Below are positions 22,285 through 33,587 of a DNA stretch of 64,000 bases, one piece after another. Origin of the DNA: Chlorops oryzae (Eukaryota > Arthropoda > Insecta > Diptera > Chloropidae); NCBI GenBank assembly GCA_020466095.1, contig CM035808.1, positions 54,894,073-54,958,072 on the forward strand, in the 5' to 3' direction. Made by a program: the position numbers and the translations under genes. The notes beneath the pieces are model-generated. The model searched no databases, was not told where the DNA came from, and worked only from the letters and a program-made list of their open reading frames with translations. Each line of letters opens with the position of its first letter. The first letter of the stretch is position 1.

Positions 22285-23262
22285 AGAAATGCAAACAAAA
22301 ACTGTCCTTTGATTTTGGTTTCGTTTCCAAACGTTACTCCCCAGTGATGAACGAAATGTTAACTTTTGTGTTTGCGATCTTTGCTGTTATAAAGTTCGTG
22401 ATTTTGTTTGCGTTCAAGAACAAAAATATAAAAAAAAAACCTTTTTAATTTGGTTGCTCTGATCGAAGAGTTCCCGAATTGTTTCATTTCTTTGCCCGCT
22501 CTGCTTATAATAGAACAAACAAAATTAACATTCGTTCTTCTTGAGGTCAAATGATCACATTATTTTCTCCTGAAAAGCATTACATAGTGACCATAAGTTT
22601 TGTCGCGGCAGTAAACGTGGTGAGCTATCGACGAACACGCATTTAAAATCGGAACTTTATTTTTCCCTGACGTAACATTTCAAATCAATCTAGTCATGAT
22701 TGCTTTAAAAAAAATTAAAAAGTGAATTTTTCAATTCAAACTTATGTTGTGTTGTGTAGGTATAAAAATCTCCGAATTGAATTGTTTTGGAAAACACCAA
22801 CGGTTGAGAGAACGATGGTCAGATTTGACAGAGCCGTAGAGAATGAATAGTCCTTTAATCTCCGATAGCGCTTGAAAAATCGCTCAATAATAACTGATAT
22901 GTTAATTTTAAGATTTTTGTATTACTTTTGATGGAAAATTAAAGAATGATGTTCAAAGAAAACAAAAGTTTTTAAATTTTCAAAAAAGCTTTAGCCATAT
23001 TTGAGAAAAATGAGCATTGGTATGAAAAACTAAATCCGCGAATTTCTTGAAATTCTGACGTGATGGAATGTTTTTTGATATTATTTAATTTTTTACCAAC
23101 TTGAAGTTAAGAAAATACTTCAAAATCTCTTGAATTTTTAACATGCAGACCTGTATTATTATTATAAGTTATATAAAAAAATTGGTTCTATAGAAGTATT
23201 GATGAGTACAGTACACGAGTCGAAATCTTCGTGTTGTAAATAAATAAATAATTTTTATTTAC
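22285..23262. other. Intron stretch between TE nest and Huwe1 exon
   Basis: Contains the right arm of the inverted-repeat pair (22660-22830); otherwise AT-rich without recognisable features. The intron donor gtaaat of the next exon lies at 23262-23257. Confidence 0.5.
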
Positions 23263-24576
23263 CTTCTGTTTGCGTTGATAAATTGTTGGCATCCGTAGGG
23301 AGTAGAGGCACATTATTTCGATTAGTTTCCAAATTTTTTTGTTGGTCGTCAGAAGGAGCTGTTTCAGCATCTTTAGGAGTTTCCTTTTTGTCATCTTGTT
23401 GCTTGAGAAGAGATTGCAATTTGATAACATCATCTTGCTGTATGAGTTTATTGTCTTCCCCTCTGCCTTTAATAATTCTTGTAACAATTGTTTCTACTTT
23501 GTTATTAGTGTTGCCGTTCAGCAAAGCGTGCACAGCATCAGTAATTTTAAGCGATGGTAACACTGAACGATGATTTCCGGAAGCTTCGCTCACTTGTGTC
23601 ATACAATTAAAATTTATTGTGTACCGCTGTCGTCCAATATTAATAACTACAGACCGCTCTCCCATATTGAACGCGTTTTTGATTGAAGTATTATTACTCT
23701 CTGAATATGAGTTCCATTTTCCAGTGGACGTGTCATACCATTTCCAGTTGTCAGAGCAAACCGCGCGCATATTTGCTTTGCGTTGCAAAATGACGCTAAC
23801 GTTATCTACAGCATCTATAAATTCGAGTAAATTTCGAAGCCAACGTGGAGCTGGGTTTTTTTCTTTCATCCCGCTTTCATTGAGAAACTCCTCCGTTTGT
23901 TGAAGCAGCATCAAAAGAAGATTTAAAACATAAGGCGATATGGAAACGCAGAACTCTTTTCTAATGTCCATGTATGTTTCATCCAACAATAATGTCGAAA
24001 CTTTAAGTCGAATGAATAGTTTGGCTGCCAGCGATCCATTCATTAGTTCCTCAACTTCTTGAGGAGTTTTGGAAGGTTCTTTGAGCCGCTGCAAGATTAT
24101 ATCACCATAGTCCGTAACATTTTTTACCAAGTTAATAATAAATTTGTGTTTTTCCATTTGATTGTTTCGACGATAGAGAACAGCAATTAGTTCGGCCCCA
24201 GCGTTTACAGTTTCTGGCAAATGCTCCATGAATTCGAAGGTTCTCTCTAAAGACTGATTACAGAACTCGTTGAAAACTTCCGTTGCAATTAGTTTCATCT
24301 CTTCGAAATTAACTTTATAATCTGTTTTGGAAGTACTTGGACCATGTTCGGATGCTGAAGTCGAAGCATCAGCATCGATATCCATTTCATTTCCAACCGG
24401 CTGACTAAAATCACCTGCCGCACTATCTGCGTTTTCCCTTGTTTGTGCTGCAGTATGACTTAGTAAATAATCAGTGGCTTGTTCAAGGGATCTTGTATTC
24501 TGCAAAGCTTCGATAACGTGGAAGCGGGGGAATCCCATATCAGTTAGCGTTTTGACATGATCAGAATTGACATTCG
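23263..24576 (-). CDS. Huwe1: Huwe1 coding exon (UBA and WWE domains)
   Basis: Encodes about 437 residues. Near the start is a UBA domain (VKTLTDMGFPRFHVIEALQN..EQATDYLLSH), which binds ubiquitin. A low-complexity acidic/Ser stretch follows (EMDIDADASTSASEHGPSTS), then a long helical block with FEFMEHLPETVNAGAELIAV. A WWE domain lies at roughly residues 265-335 (SDNWKWYDTSTGKWNSYSES ... VVINIGRQRYTINFN). The end is polar and disordered. Acceptor ctaccttccag is at 24577-24578 and donor CAGAAG/gtaaat at 23262. The 3' phase fits the 4057 exon exactly. The 5' side needs one base from the previous exon, but the exon ending at 35577 supplies two, so a small exon may be missing. Confidence 0.92.
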
Positions 24577-24949
24577 CTGGAAGGTAGAATATAAAGACGG
24601 AAAGATGTAGTAGACATAAACTTCCCTTAGTCGTGATTGGCTTGGAAAAAATGATCTAAGATATAATCTATATTTTCTGATTTGGGGTCATTTGTCCAAA
24701 AATTGGAGGAAATATGGTAGTAAAAAGGAACAATTATTGGGAGTAAATAACTTCTATGCCTTAAATTTTTTATGTAAAATACAAATACATATATTCAAAA
24801 TATTTCGGTATTCGGGAGTGTTCGGGTGCCATTTTCCGCACCGATAGGCAAACACTTGCTAGAAAATGCCAAAAAAATTTACGAACAGGGAAAATTTAGT
24901 AGTATAATCAGCGACCGAACGGTTATAACGTTTATAGATAAACGTTACT

Positions 24950-25605
24950 TGACAACTGTTATTTGAAGACATAAATTTTTTTTCAGCCGAAATAACCGTT
25001 ATTTTTTGCCGTTTATTTTATTCAGCCTGAATAACGGTTTTCCTGGGCTTTTTATTTTTTCCAGTCTGAATAAAAAGCCGTTCCTTTTTTCGATTAAGCA
25101 ATACGTCATTTTGGGAAACTTTTGATGCAATGGTATACTTTTAGAATTGATCAAAAATATGCGTGGCCCGCCAATTTTGAAAGGCATTTTAACATCTATT
25201 AAACAAAAAAAACTCACTTGATACTCGAGAATAGCAGTACTCTCCAGTGGGGTTATGGGGGTGGCTTGGGCGAAAGCTAAGTGTGATGGATGAAATCTGA
25301 CTTCGGATTCGTTTTTAGCACTCCGAAAAACATACTGGAGGGTACCACTATTCTCGAGTATCAAGTGAATAGGCAGGCTTTTTCGTTTTATAGTAATAAA
25401 GCATACCATTACATCAATTAGTTTCCCAAAATGACGCATTGCTTAGTCGAAATAAGGAAAGGCTTTCTATTCAGGCTGGAAAAAATAAAAAGCCCAGAAC
25501 AACGATTATTCAGGTTGGAAAAGATAAACAGCAAAAAATAACGGTTATTTTTTTACTTTAAAAAATCCAAGATTTAAAATTTATGTGTTCAAATTGAAGT
25601 CAAGG
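24950..25605. mobile_element. Foldback (hairpin) element, long palindrome
   Basis: Left and right halves are inverted copies over most of their length: aataaccgttattttttgcc pairs with agcaaaaaataacggttatt, tacgtcattttgggaaac with gtttcccaaaatgacgca, and cacttgatactcgagaatag with ctattctcgagtatcaagtg. The unpaired loop is about 25245-25335. Arms are about 280-300 bp. No frame or TSD identified. The layout resembles foldback-type DNA elements or a snap-back MITE. Confidence 0.75.
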
Positions 25606-25809
25606 GCGTGACAATCAAAACCAAGTCTTCAATATGTTTGTGCGTCAAGTCTTTCCCTTTGCTGTTTTGTTTAAAGTTTCACAAACAACTATTTTTTCGG
25701 TCCCTGACTATAATTATAAGTTAAAAATTCAAATCTTTATTATTTGACAAAATTAATATAAGGGCTATCCCAGAAATAACTGTCCTTTAGTTTTAAGGCT
25801 ATTAATAAA

Positions 25810-26597
25810 CAGGTACGGGTGTTATAGTCAGGCGAGCCTGACAATAGAATACCCGACACATACGCACATGTTCAAATAATTTTTAATATCAAGAAGTGTA
25901 TAAGGACATAAGTGTTCCATATACCGACTTTTGCTAAATTTCTTTATGAAAACCGCCCCTTTGACACGCCCACCTTTCCAATTTCTTGGAATTCTAATCG
26001 GAAGATAAAATATACGCTCAAATTCTAAGTTTCATTGAATTAATTCGAAATAGTCAGATTTGGGGGAAGTTTTGAGATTTTTGTGACAGAACCTAGTACT
26101 AAAGGTACCCTTAATAATGGACCTATCAAAAAATTTTTGGAGACGATGTCATAGGCTACAACGGAAGCATATTGCCAAATTTCGTTCAAGTCCCATTTCC
26201 ATTTTGGGTGTAGGAGGCAATTTTCGAAAAACGCCCTTCTGCCACGCCCACTTTACCAATTTTTTTAAATCATATTACTTGCCTTTAAACATGTTCATAT
26301 GTCGAATTTCATCAAAATATCTTGAAAAACTTCGATTCAAGGGCAGTTTTTGTGATATTCATAACCGACCCTAGTACTGGAGGTACCCCTAAGAAGGGTC
26401 GATCGGGTCCATTCTCGAACTTGTTCTTACTCATGTGCCCGTGAGTTGGCATACCAAATTTCGTCAAGATAGCTCAACTTCTTCGATAAGAAAACTGTAT
26501 ACAAACAGACGGACCGACAGACGGACATGTCTAAATCGAATCTCCTGGCGATTCTGATCATTTCTATATATATTTTGTATGGACTATCCTGACTGCC
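25810..26597 (-). mobile_element. Helentron-derived repeat, family B, copy 2 (5' end lost)
   Basis: Starts acgggtgttatagtcaggcg with hairpin and ATACCCGACACA as at 13043, and follows that copy through the (GACG)n tract (about 26500-26525) to tatattttgtatgg. The terminal inverted motif tgtgtcgggtat present in copies 1 and 3 is missing, so the 5' tip is truncated. Confidence 0.75.
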
Positions 26598-27055
26598 CTG
26601 TAGAAAGCTGTTGGTCAATTTGCCTAAAAGAACTAGTACTTTTACCAGTACTAAAAGAACTAGTGCAATGTTTGAGTAAGTTTGCACCATAACTATACTA
26701 GTGATCAGTGGAATAATTGCAGTCATTGCGGCGTTTTAAATAAATAATTAATACACAACCGAATGGTTTTCTTTTATTATAAATATATAAATATTTATAT
26801 CCGTTATGAACTAAAAACAAAATCAACGATTCTGTAACCTTTTTCCCGTAAACATCACTAGTATTTAATTGGTGCAAATTTACCCAATTGTATCGAAAAG
26901 TACTAGAATAATTCTGGGCCCCTACTCTGTATTGCGATGCGATACGCAAATCGATGCGATAGCTTATTTCGAGTCGCAATTGGAACGGTTTTTTATAGTT
27001 TTTGGTTCGTAAAATTTAACTGAATGGTTCGGAAATGCATTTCCAACATACCAAT
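26598..27055. other. AT-rich stretch, nothing assigned
   Basis: Contains short repeats of ctagt-type motifs (aaaagaactagtgcaatg; gaaaagtactagaataat); no gene. Confidence 0.4.
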
Positions 27056-27059
27056 TAAC

Positions 27060-27212
27060 GGCCAAAAGCTATTACGTGGTACACCACACTTTCTATTACG
27101 TGGTTCACCACAACACTCGGCTTATGGCGTGGTTCACCACAATTGAACTTTTTCACCAAATCATGCCATAACGCGCCAAAATTTGGCCGAAGTTGCAGCT
27201 ATAGTTCTATAT
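27060..27212 (+). mobile_element. Small MITE (ctattacgtggt family), copy 1
   Basis: Matches 33838-34013 through ccaaaagctattacgtggta and taacgcgccaa to gcagctatagttctata. In copy 2 both ends carry the inverted tatagaactata.ctgcaa; here the left TIR is eroded. Confidence 0.6.
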
Positions 27213-27297
27213 GCTCCGAAGCGGAAGGTTGTCGCTTTGTTGAGTTGCAATTTTTGTTTTTTTTATTTTTTTTATTCTCTTGTATGTGTGTACGCAC

Positions 27298-29448
27298 TGC
27301 GATGACGACAACGCCAGCATAGTGGTCAGAGCGGGTGGTTCGCCACTATGGATAGCGTCCTGCTACATGGCGCATGACCATGGGCCTAACCCTCCAGGCA
27401 ACCTTTTAAGGGCCTTGACAGCAGAAGCCAACAGGACACACACCCCCATAATCATAGGGGCGGATGCCAACTCCCATCATCAGGTGTGGGGCAGCACAGA
27501 CACGAATGAAAGGGGTGAGTCACTTTTTGATTATATATTAAGCAACTGCCTTACAGTAGCTAACATAGGTGAGGAACCTACATTTTTGACCTCGAACCGT
27601 AGCGAGGTCCTAGACCTCACATTAATTAGTGAACGGTCATCTAGCCTTGTCCGGCAGTGGACGGTCTCTTCAGACTGCTCACTGTCAGACCATAGATATA
27701 TTACCTTTATAGTTGGAGAGTTAGATACTAAAAATCCAACTAGGTTCACGAACAGGAAACGTACAAACTGGGAGAAGTTTCACTCCTCCCTTAAGTTTGC
27801 ACTTCATCCGACACCTACTCCCATCCAGAGCATACATAGCTTAGATGAAACAGTAGACACTTTCACGTTGGCCTACGAAACCGCGGCCAAAGCAGCATGT
27901 AACCCCGCTAAATCTAGGGGCAAACTTAAACCTCCCTGGTGGAATGCGGAAATCGCTATCCTTAGGAGGACATGTAGAAAATGCTTCGATGAAGCCAAAA
28001 GAACATCGGACTGGCAACCCTATAGGGAGAACCTCCGAATATTTAAGTACGTCGTCAGGAAAGCGAAGCGATCGTCCTGGAGAACCTTCTGTGATAAAAT
28101 AGAAAGCATCTCCGAAACGAATCGCCTACGCAAAATCCTAAGCTCGTCGCCAAGGTACCCAGGTTGCATCCAAAGGGAGAATGGGACCTGGACTGATACT
28201 CCCTCAGAAACCCTGGAGGTCCTCCTGGACACTCATTTCCCAGGTAGCTACCAGGAATCCGACCACAGACTTCCGTCCATACATCACTCCACGAATTCTT
28301 ATCCCTCCCCCAGAAGGAGAATAAGTCAGAACCATGTCAAATGGGCGATCAAATCGTTCGCCCCGTTTAAATCTCCTGGCCCAGATGGCATCATACCAGC
28401 CGACCTGCAACGCTCGTCGGAGTGGGCGATTCCCTGGCTTACAATGATTTACAACGCCTGTATGAAGTTCTCAAATATTCCCGTTAAATGGCGGGAGTAC
28501 AGAGTAATCTTTATACCTAAGGCAGGCAAAGCAAGTCATACGAAACCGAAAGACTTTCGTCCCATCAGCCTTTCATCCTTTCTTCTGAAAACTTTCGAGA
28601 GGATCCTTGGCTACTTCATAAACGATACCATCAGTATCGATAATATATCTGGATCTCAACATGCCTATACCAAAGGCAAATCTGTAGAGACAGCAATGCA
28701 CAAAGTAATTCAACAAATTGAGAAATCACTTTCTCACAAAAAATATACGCTCAGTGCGTTTGTAGACATAGAAGGGGCGTTCAACAACGTCTGCCCACAA
28801 GCCGTGACGTCAACTTTAGCCAACTTAGGAGTTGATGGCACGATAAATAACATAGTGAAAAGTCTACTTATTGATAGGACTATCACTGCGTCGGTGGGGA
28901 ACACGCAGCACAGCAGAAAAGTGGAGAGAGGAACACCCCAAGGAGGTGTCCTCTCCCCCCTTCTCTGGAATCTGGTTGTGAACTCTCTGCTAACTGTACT
29001 CGATGACATCAGATGCAATGTAGTAGCTTACGCAGATGACATTGCAATATCCGTCACCGGGAAGCATCTCGACATCATCTCGGATAGGATGTCTCAACAT
29101 CTTGGAACACTCAGCCGCTGGAGCGGGGAGTGTGGACTAAAAATCAATCCTAATAAAACGGAACTCATACTCTTCTCCAGAAGATACAAGATCCCATCTT
29201 TCAACCTACCAAAATTAAATGGGGTTGTCTTGAAACTAAGCAGCCAAGTCAAATACTTAGGGCTGATACTCGACTCTAAGCTCCTATGGAGAGAAAACAC
29301 CAAGGAGAGAGCCAGAAAAGCACTCTGTGCGTTATACTGCTGTAAAAGGGCAATAGGCACAAAATGGGGACTTTCCCCCAATTCTATACAATGGCTCTAC
29401 CAAGCTGTGGTGGAACCGATCCTTCTATATGGCTCAACCTTTTGGTGA
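27298..29448 (+). pseudogene. LINE endonuclease and reverse transcriptase, truncated and frameshifted
   Basis: The frame is open from inside the flank to 29448. It shows apurinic-type endonuclease motifs (IIIGADANSHHQVWG; LDLTLIS; CSLSDHRYI) without the N-terminal part, then RT with SPGPDGIIPADLQ, RPISLSSFLLKTFERI, GTPQGGVLSPLLWN and the catalytic VAYADDIAIS. The thumb region ends at EPILLYGSTFW, where a stop follows a one-base shift. The apparent start codon at 27280 belongs to the flanking repeat, so this copy has no native start. Confidence 0.9.
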
Positions 29449-30644
29449 CCGATCACCGATCATCGTATATTCAAGCCTTAGACAGGGTGAGGAGACAGTC
29501 TGCTCTATTGATAACAAGAGCACTGAGAACTACCCCTTCCAAGGCACTTTTTACAATCCTTTGTTGGCTACCAACATCACTCCTCATCAGACAACAAGCG
29601 AAGATCGCGGCTGCGCGATTGAACACCGTCTGCCGATGGACCAGAACAGACACTGGTCACTCACAAATCTTGACAAAAGATTTCAGAATCCCGACTGATG
29701 TGGACTATCGCACCCCTTCGCTCTGCTTCGAATGCGGATATACCACCCGCATACCGAGCAGGGAGGAGTGGTGCGATGGTCTACAAATCAACCGCGACGC
29801 AATTGAAATTTATACTGACGGCTCTAAACTCGACTCAAGGGTAGGGTGCGGTATCTATTCTAACAGCTTAAACCTTAGTTCAGCCCTCCGTCTGCCTGAC
29901 CACTGCAGTGTATTTCAAGCGGAGGTCATGGCCATTAACCACGCCGCCAGGTGGCTCACGTGTAATGAGATATTTGGCAGGAATATTTACATTTTCACCG
30001 ACAACCAGCCGGCTATCAAATCCTTTGACTGCGGACTGGAGTCCACATCAAAACTTGTCCAAGAATGCCGGAAATCTCTCAACGAGATAGCGGAACATTC
30101 AGCGGTATCCATATTCTGGGTACCGGGGCACAGGGACATTGAAGGAAACTGCAAGGCCGATGAACTTGCTAAGATGGGCACATCGCTTCCAGAGACCTCC
30201 TTTTCTAACATAGGAATCCCACTGGCTACAGTGAAATTCCGCATAAAAGAAGAATATCTCGACCTGGCAAATAAGCTTTGGGTCGAAGAAGATTTCTGCG
30301 GGATCACTAGACAAACCTGGCCATCTCTGAATAAGAGACGATCCAGGGACCTGGTGAAACTCAGCAACACCTCCATCCATCAGACGGTATCAGTTCTCAC
30401 CGGCCATTGCCTGTTCGGCAGACATGCCGCAAGGCTGGGAGCCCCATACAATGACTTTTGCCGGAGCTGTCGCTCGGAGGAGGAGGAGGAATCCATTCTC
30501 CACCTCCTGTGTCAGTGCCCGGCCTTAGCGTCAAAAAGACTGTCTCTACTGGGACACACCTTTCTGACCAGCCTCACCGAACTGTCAGAAATCAAAATTT
30601 CAGACATCGCGCGGTTCATCAGGAAGTCAAATTGGCTTCTATAG
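29449..30644 (+). pseudogene. LINE C-terminal part: RNase H and Cys/His motif
   Basis: Continues the LINE ORF2 in another frame (equivalent to one deleted base near 29440). RNase H catalytic residues are visible: IEIYTDGSKL, FQAEVMAINHA, IYIFTDNQPA and VPGHRDIEGNCKADELAK. The C-terminal part carries CRSCRSEEEEESILHLLCQCP, the zinc-type motif common at the end of I- and R1-like ORF2 proteins. It ends at TAG 30642-30644, about 100 bp before the tail. Confidence 0.9.
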
Positions 30645-31169
30645 GAAGTAGAAAGGGGATAGTCGTGTCTCTATGGTACCACAAAGGGCCTATCTGTGAG
30701 CCTACGTGAGCTTTAAGCTGCCGCACCAACCTACCTACCTACCTACCATGTGTGTACGCACATTAATTTGTGCGGAAATGCCAAGCATTGCTCTTTACAT
30801 TTATTTCAGCACAACGGGCAAGCGCGTTCAGACTGTATCTGCGTGAATGACTGTGCGTAAGTGAGTATGCGTGGGTATGTGCGCACTTCTCTATTAGAAA
30901 TTTCAATCCGAAATTTTAATTGCTGCCGATTTTATTATTCATACATTAGAGAAAAGATGCGTACAAATCGACCAAACTACTTAATGTTCTGTAGGGAGTT
31001 GCCATGAAGAAAGCAACAACAAAACGAATAGAAGTTTTCGGTAGTGGTCGACTATTTGTAATATTGGCGGTACGCATTTTTTTATATTCTCTGGAATATA
31101 CGAATACTTAAATTTTTTGTGTTTTTTTTTTGTTTTGTTTTATATATACATATGTATATGGTTAAAATA

Positions 31170-31392
31170 TGAAATTGCGAGTTCACTTTCTTAAAGGTGT
31201 TAACGCTTTTGAAGGAACATTGGTTTTTTTTTATGTTTAAAAAAATGAAATGCGAGTTCTATATCTTAAAGGTGTTAACGCTTTTGAAGGAACATTGGAT
31301 AAATTTTGTGCATATAAATAATGAAATGCGAGTTCTATATCTTAAAGGTGTTAACGCTTTTGAAGGAACATTGGATAAATTTCAAGCTTAAA
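31170..31392 (+). repeat. Three tandem copies of about 75 bp
   Basis: The unit contains cttaaaggtgttaacgcttt and gaaggaacattgg, then an AT-rich spacer and atgaaatgcgagttc. The second and third copies are nearly identical; the first is more diverged. The long frame through it is a by-product of the repeat. Confidence 0.8.
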
Positions 31393-31883
31393 AAAAATGA
31401 AATGCCTGAAAAACCTGATGTTTTCCGCGTTATCTTGTCCGTAATCCAAATGCAATTGTCAGAGAAAATTGCTTTGCTGCTGCTGCAGCTATGAGGCAAG
31501 CATAATATATCGAAAAAAAAATCTGACAATTCTTTATAGGAATATTCTCCTATTTGAATTTTGAATTTTGGAAATATTTTGAAAGGAAAATTGTGAAACT
31601 GTGCTAAAACTAAAATTAATAGCCAAATTAAAAATAAAATCGTCAAATAGCCAAACGAATTTTTTGAAATCAAAAATAGCCAATTTTAACTACTAATATC
31701 CATAGCAGCACGCTGTATAAAAGGCGCCTGCCGCTGGTGCTCCCGCTCACTTGCAATTCATAATTCAAGCAAGTGAGACATATGGGAAGCGTTTTCAAAT
31801 TTATTTTAACTGCTGCTCATAGCAGCTGTCATTTTCCGAAACCATTCACTGTACTCTGAGTGTTTTTCGGTTTGAGAAATGCA
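31393..31883. other. AT-rich stretch with one TATA-like motif
   Basis: No gene. A tgtataaaaggcgcc motif at about 31714 resembles a core promoter, followed by a short near-repeat of caagcaagtgagac / ctcacttgcaattc. No frame starts downstream. Confidence 0.3.
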
Positions 31884-32915
31884 TTTTTATACCCAGCGTA
31901 AGCAGGGTATACTAGTTTTGTGCAAATCTTGTAACAGGGAGATAAGCTCTGGAGATATAGACAAATATATATAGAAATGATCAGAATCAAAAACTGAATC
32001 GATTTAGACATGTCCGTCTGTCTGCCTTTTCGTCTGTCCGTCCGTCCGTGGTCGGATCTCCTCCGAAATGGCTGGACCAATCAAGTCTAAATTTAGCAGA
32101 AAGGTATATCGGGGTCCGAGTATGATCCTAAGTAAAAATGGGAGACATCCGCCCACTGCCACGCCCACAAATGAACTTAATGTGTTTGCAGTAAAATGCT
32201 TGTAACTTGCGAACCACTCAACACATTCCATTGATATTTGGTGTAATGGTAAACTACAAAAATGGACATATCTTGAAAAAAATGGACGCCGTCTTTTTCG
32301 AGCCCACAAATAAGCCCACAAATCAGGGTTTACCGTAACTTGTGAAGTAAAAGGCGTAGCAGCTTCATATTCGCTTTATAGGTTGACCAAGGCGAATGAA
32401 AGGTGTAGGAAAAAAATTTATGTGGCCCGCCCACTGCCACGCCCACAAATGGATATTTTTCGTTACTTCCCAAGTATAAGGCGTAGAAACATCAATTTCG
32501 TAACATAGGTTGACTAAGGCGAATGAAAGGTGTAGGAAAAAATGTGTGGCCCGCCCACTGCCACGCCCACAAATGAAGATTTTTCGTAACTTCCGAAGTA
32601 TAAGGCCCAGAAACTTCAAACTCGCAACATAGGTTGACCAAGGCGAATGAACGGTGTAGGAAAAAAATTTATGTGGCCCGCCCACTGCCATGCCCACAAT
32701 TGGAGATTTTTCGTAACTTCCGAAGTAAAAGGCATAGGAGCTTGAAATTCGCAACATAGGTTGACCAACGCGAATGAAAGGTGTAGGACAAAATTTAATG
32801 TGGCCCGCCCACTGCCACGCCAACACATGGAGAGGCAAAACATAGTGCGCCAATAACGTCGGGACGCTGGGTATTTTAAAGTCGGGCTTGACCGAATTTA
32901 GCTTTCTTACTTGTT
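31884..32915 (+). mobile_element. Helentron-derived (DINE-1/mini-me-like) repeat, family A, copy 4 (longest)
   Basis: Starts tttttatacccagcg, has (TA)n, the conserved core, and (GTCY)n at 32012-32050. Five tandem units of a roughly 125-bp block follow (gcccgcccactgccacgccc ... aacttccgaagt ... aacataggttgacc). It ends cgctgggtat, hairpin and ctttcttacttgttt. The other copies have one to three such units, so unit number varies within the family. Confidence 0.85.
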
Positions 32916-33368
32916 TTCTAATATGTAGAATGTGATGATCATAGTTATAGCGATGTCGCAATTTTTTTTCAGCGAAAGCTTAAGTCTACATAGTAGCTAT
33001 ACACACACCAAAATTCAATAAGTTGGGATGTGTAGTAAAAAAGTTATCCCCGTAAAACGTTTAAAATCGTGATTTTTGAAACTTCTGAACCACTTCCCAC
33101 GACCCAAGAAGGGACTACGAAAAAAATGTGTATGCAGTTTTTCGGAGATTTACCTGGTTCAAGTCCATGCAAAATTTCAATATGATATCTTTCATGGCTT
33201 AGGAGTAAATTACGAAAAACTTAAGTGTGACCGACAGACTGACGGAGAGACATACAGACATGGCTAGATCGGCTCCTCTTGTTTAAATTTTTTTTCTTTA
33301 ATTTGTGCAAATGCGGAGTTTTAACTTTAAAATAAATCTGCAATAGTTGCCCTAATGTAAAAGGGCAC
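32916..33368. other. AT-rich stretch with a mini-me-like fragment
   Basis: At 33228-33262 a gaccgacagactgacgg..agacatacagacatg tract resembles the reverse of a (GTCY)n block next to tggctagatcggctcctctt; the rest of the element is not recognisable. Confidence 0.35.
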
Positions 33369-33587
33369 AATAGAGACGTGCGCACATACCTATGCATACT
33401 CACTTACGGACACTCACTCACGCAGCTACAGTCCGAACGCGCTTGCCCGATGTGCTGAAATAAATGTAAAGAGCAATGCTTGGCATTTGCGCACACATTA
33501 ACGTACGTACACACATACAAGAGAACAAAAAAAAAAAAAATTAAAAAATTGCAACTCAACAAAGCGACAACCTGCCGCTTCGGAGTT
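33369..33587 (-). repeat. Unnamed repeat D, copy 2 (LINE-free)
   Basis: Reverse complement matches the two halves of copy 1 around the LINE at 27298, and the LINE insertion point here is unoccupied (cattaacgtacgtacacaca). It is followed by an AT tract and ccgcttcgga. Confidence 0.65.

Larger units (their letters stand above)
17906..22830. repeat. Diverged long inverted-repeat pair (arms 17906-18090 and 22660-22830)
   Basis: The left arm at 17961-18022 (aacaactcaattaggagatt ... attgaaaaattcac) is matched in reverse complement by 22722-22788 with roughly 80% identity by eye; weaker similarity extends outward (tgtcaaatct at 17908 and agatttgaca at 22820) and inward (gatttgaaat..tcagg at 18058 versus 22665). 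The arms enclose three other insertions. This is probably an old DNA transposon with long TIRs, with no transposase left. Confidence 0.5.
27298..30747 (+). mobile_element. LINE (non-LTR) retrotransposon, 5'-truncated, I/Loa-like with RNase H
   Basis: Bounded by 14-bp target duplications atgtgtgtacgcac (27284-27297 and 30748-30761). The 3' end is a (CCTA)n-type tail. ORF1 and the start of the endonuclease are missing at the 5' end, as is typical of incomplete reverse transcription. Domain order endonuclease-RT-RNase H-Cys/His motif points to the I/Loa/R1 side of LINE diversity. The unnamed repeat at 33369-33587 shows the empty site. Confidence 0.92.
27213..30898 (+). repeat. Unnamed repeat D, copy 1, split by the LINE
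   Basis: Segments 27213-27297 (ctccgaagcggaaggttgtc ... gtacgcac) and 30748-30898 (caagcattgctctttacatt ... gtgcgcac) together match the reverse complement of 33369-33587. The LINE at 27298-30747 sits between them. Non-coding, class unknown. Confidence 0.65.

Noticed and set aside
24950..25605. Palindrome as an assembly chimera of two inverted reads
   Set aside because: The arms are not identical (many scattered differences), which argues for a real aged inverted repeat rather than an artefact.
27280..27297. Start codon of the LINE frame at 27280
   Set aside because: It lies in the flanking repeat and target duplication; the LINE begins at 27298 and is 5'-truncated.
31714..31730. TATA-like tgtataaaaggcgcc as a promoter
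   Set aside because: No transcription unit, LTR partner or ORF follows it; kept only as a note in the stretch description.
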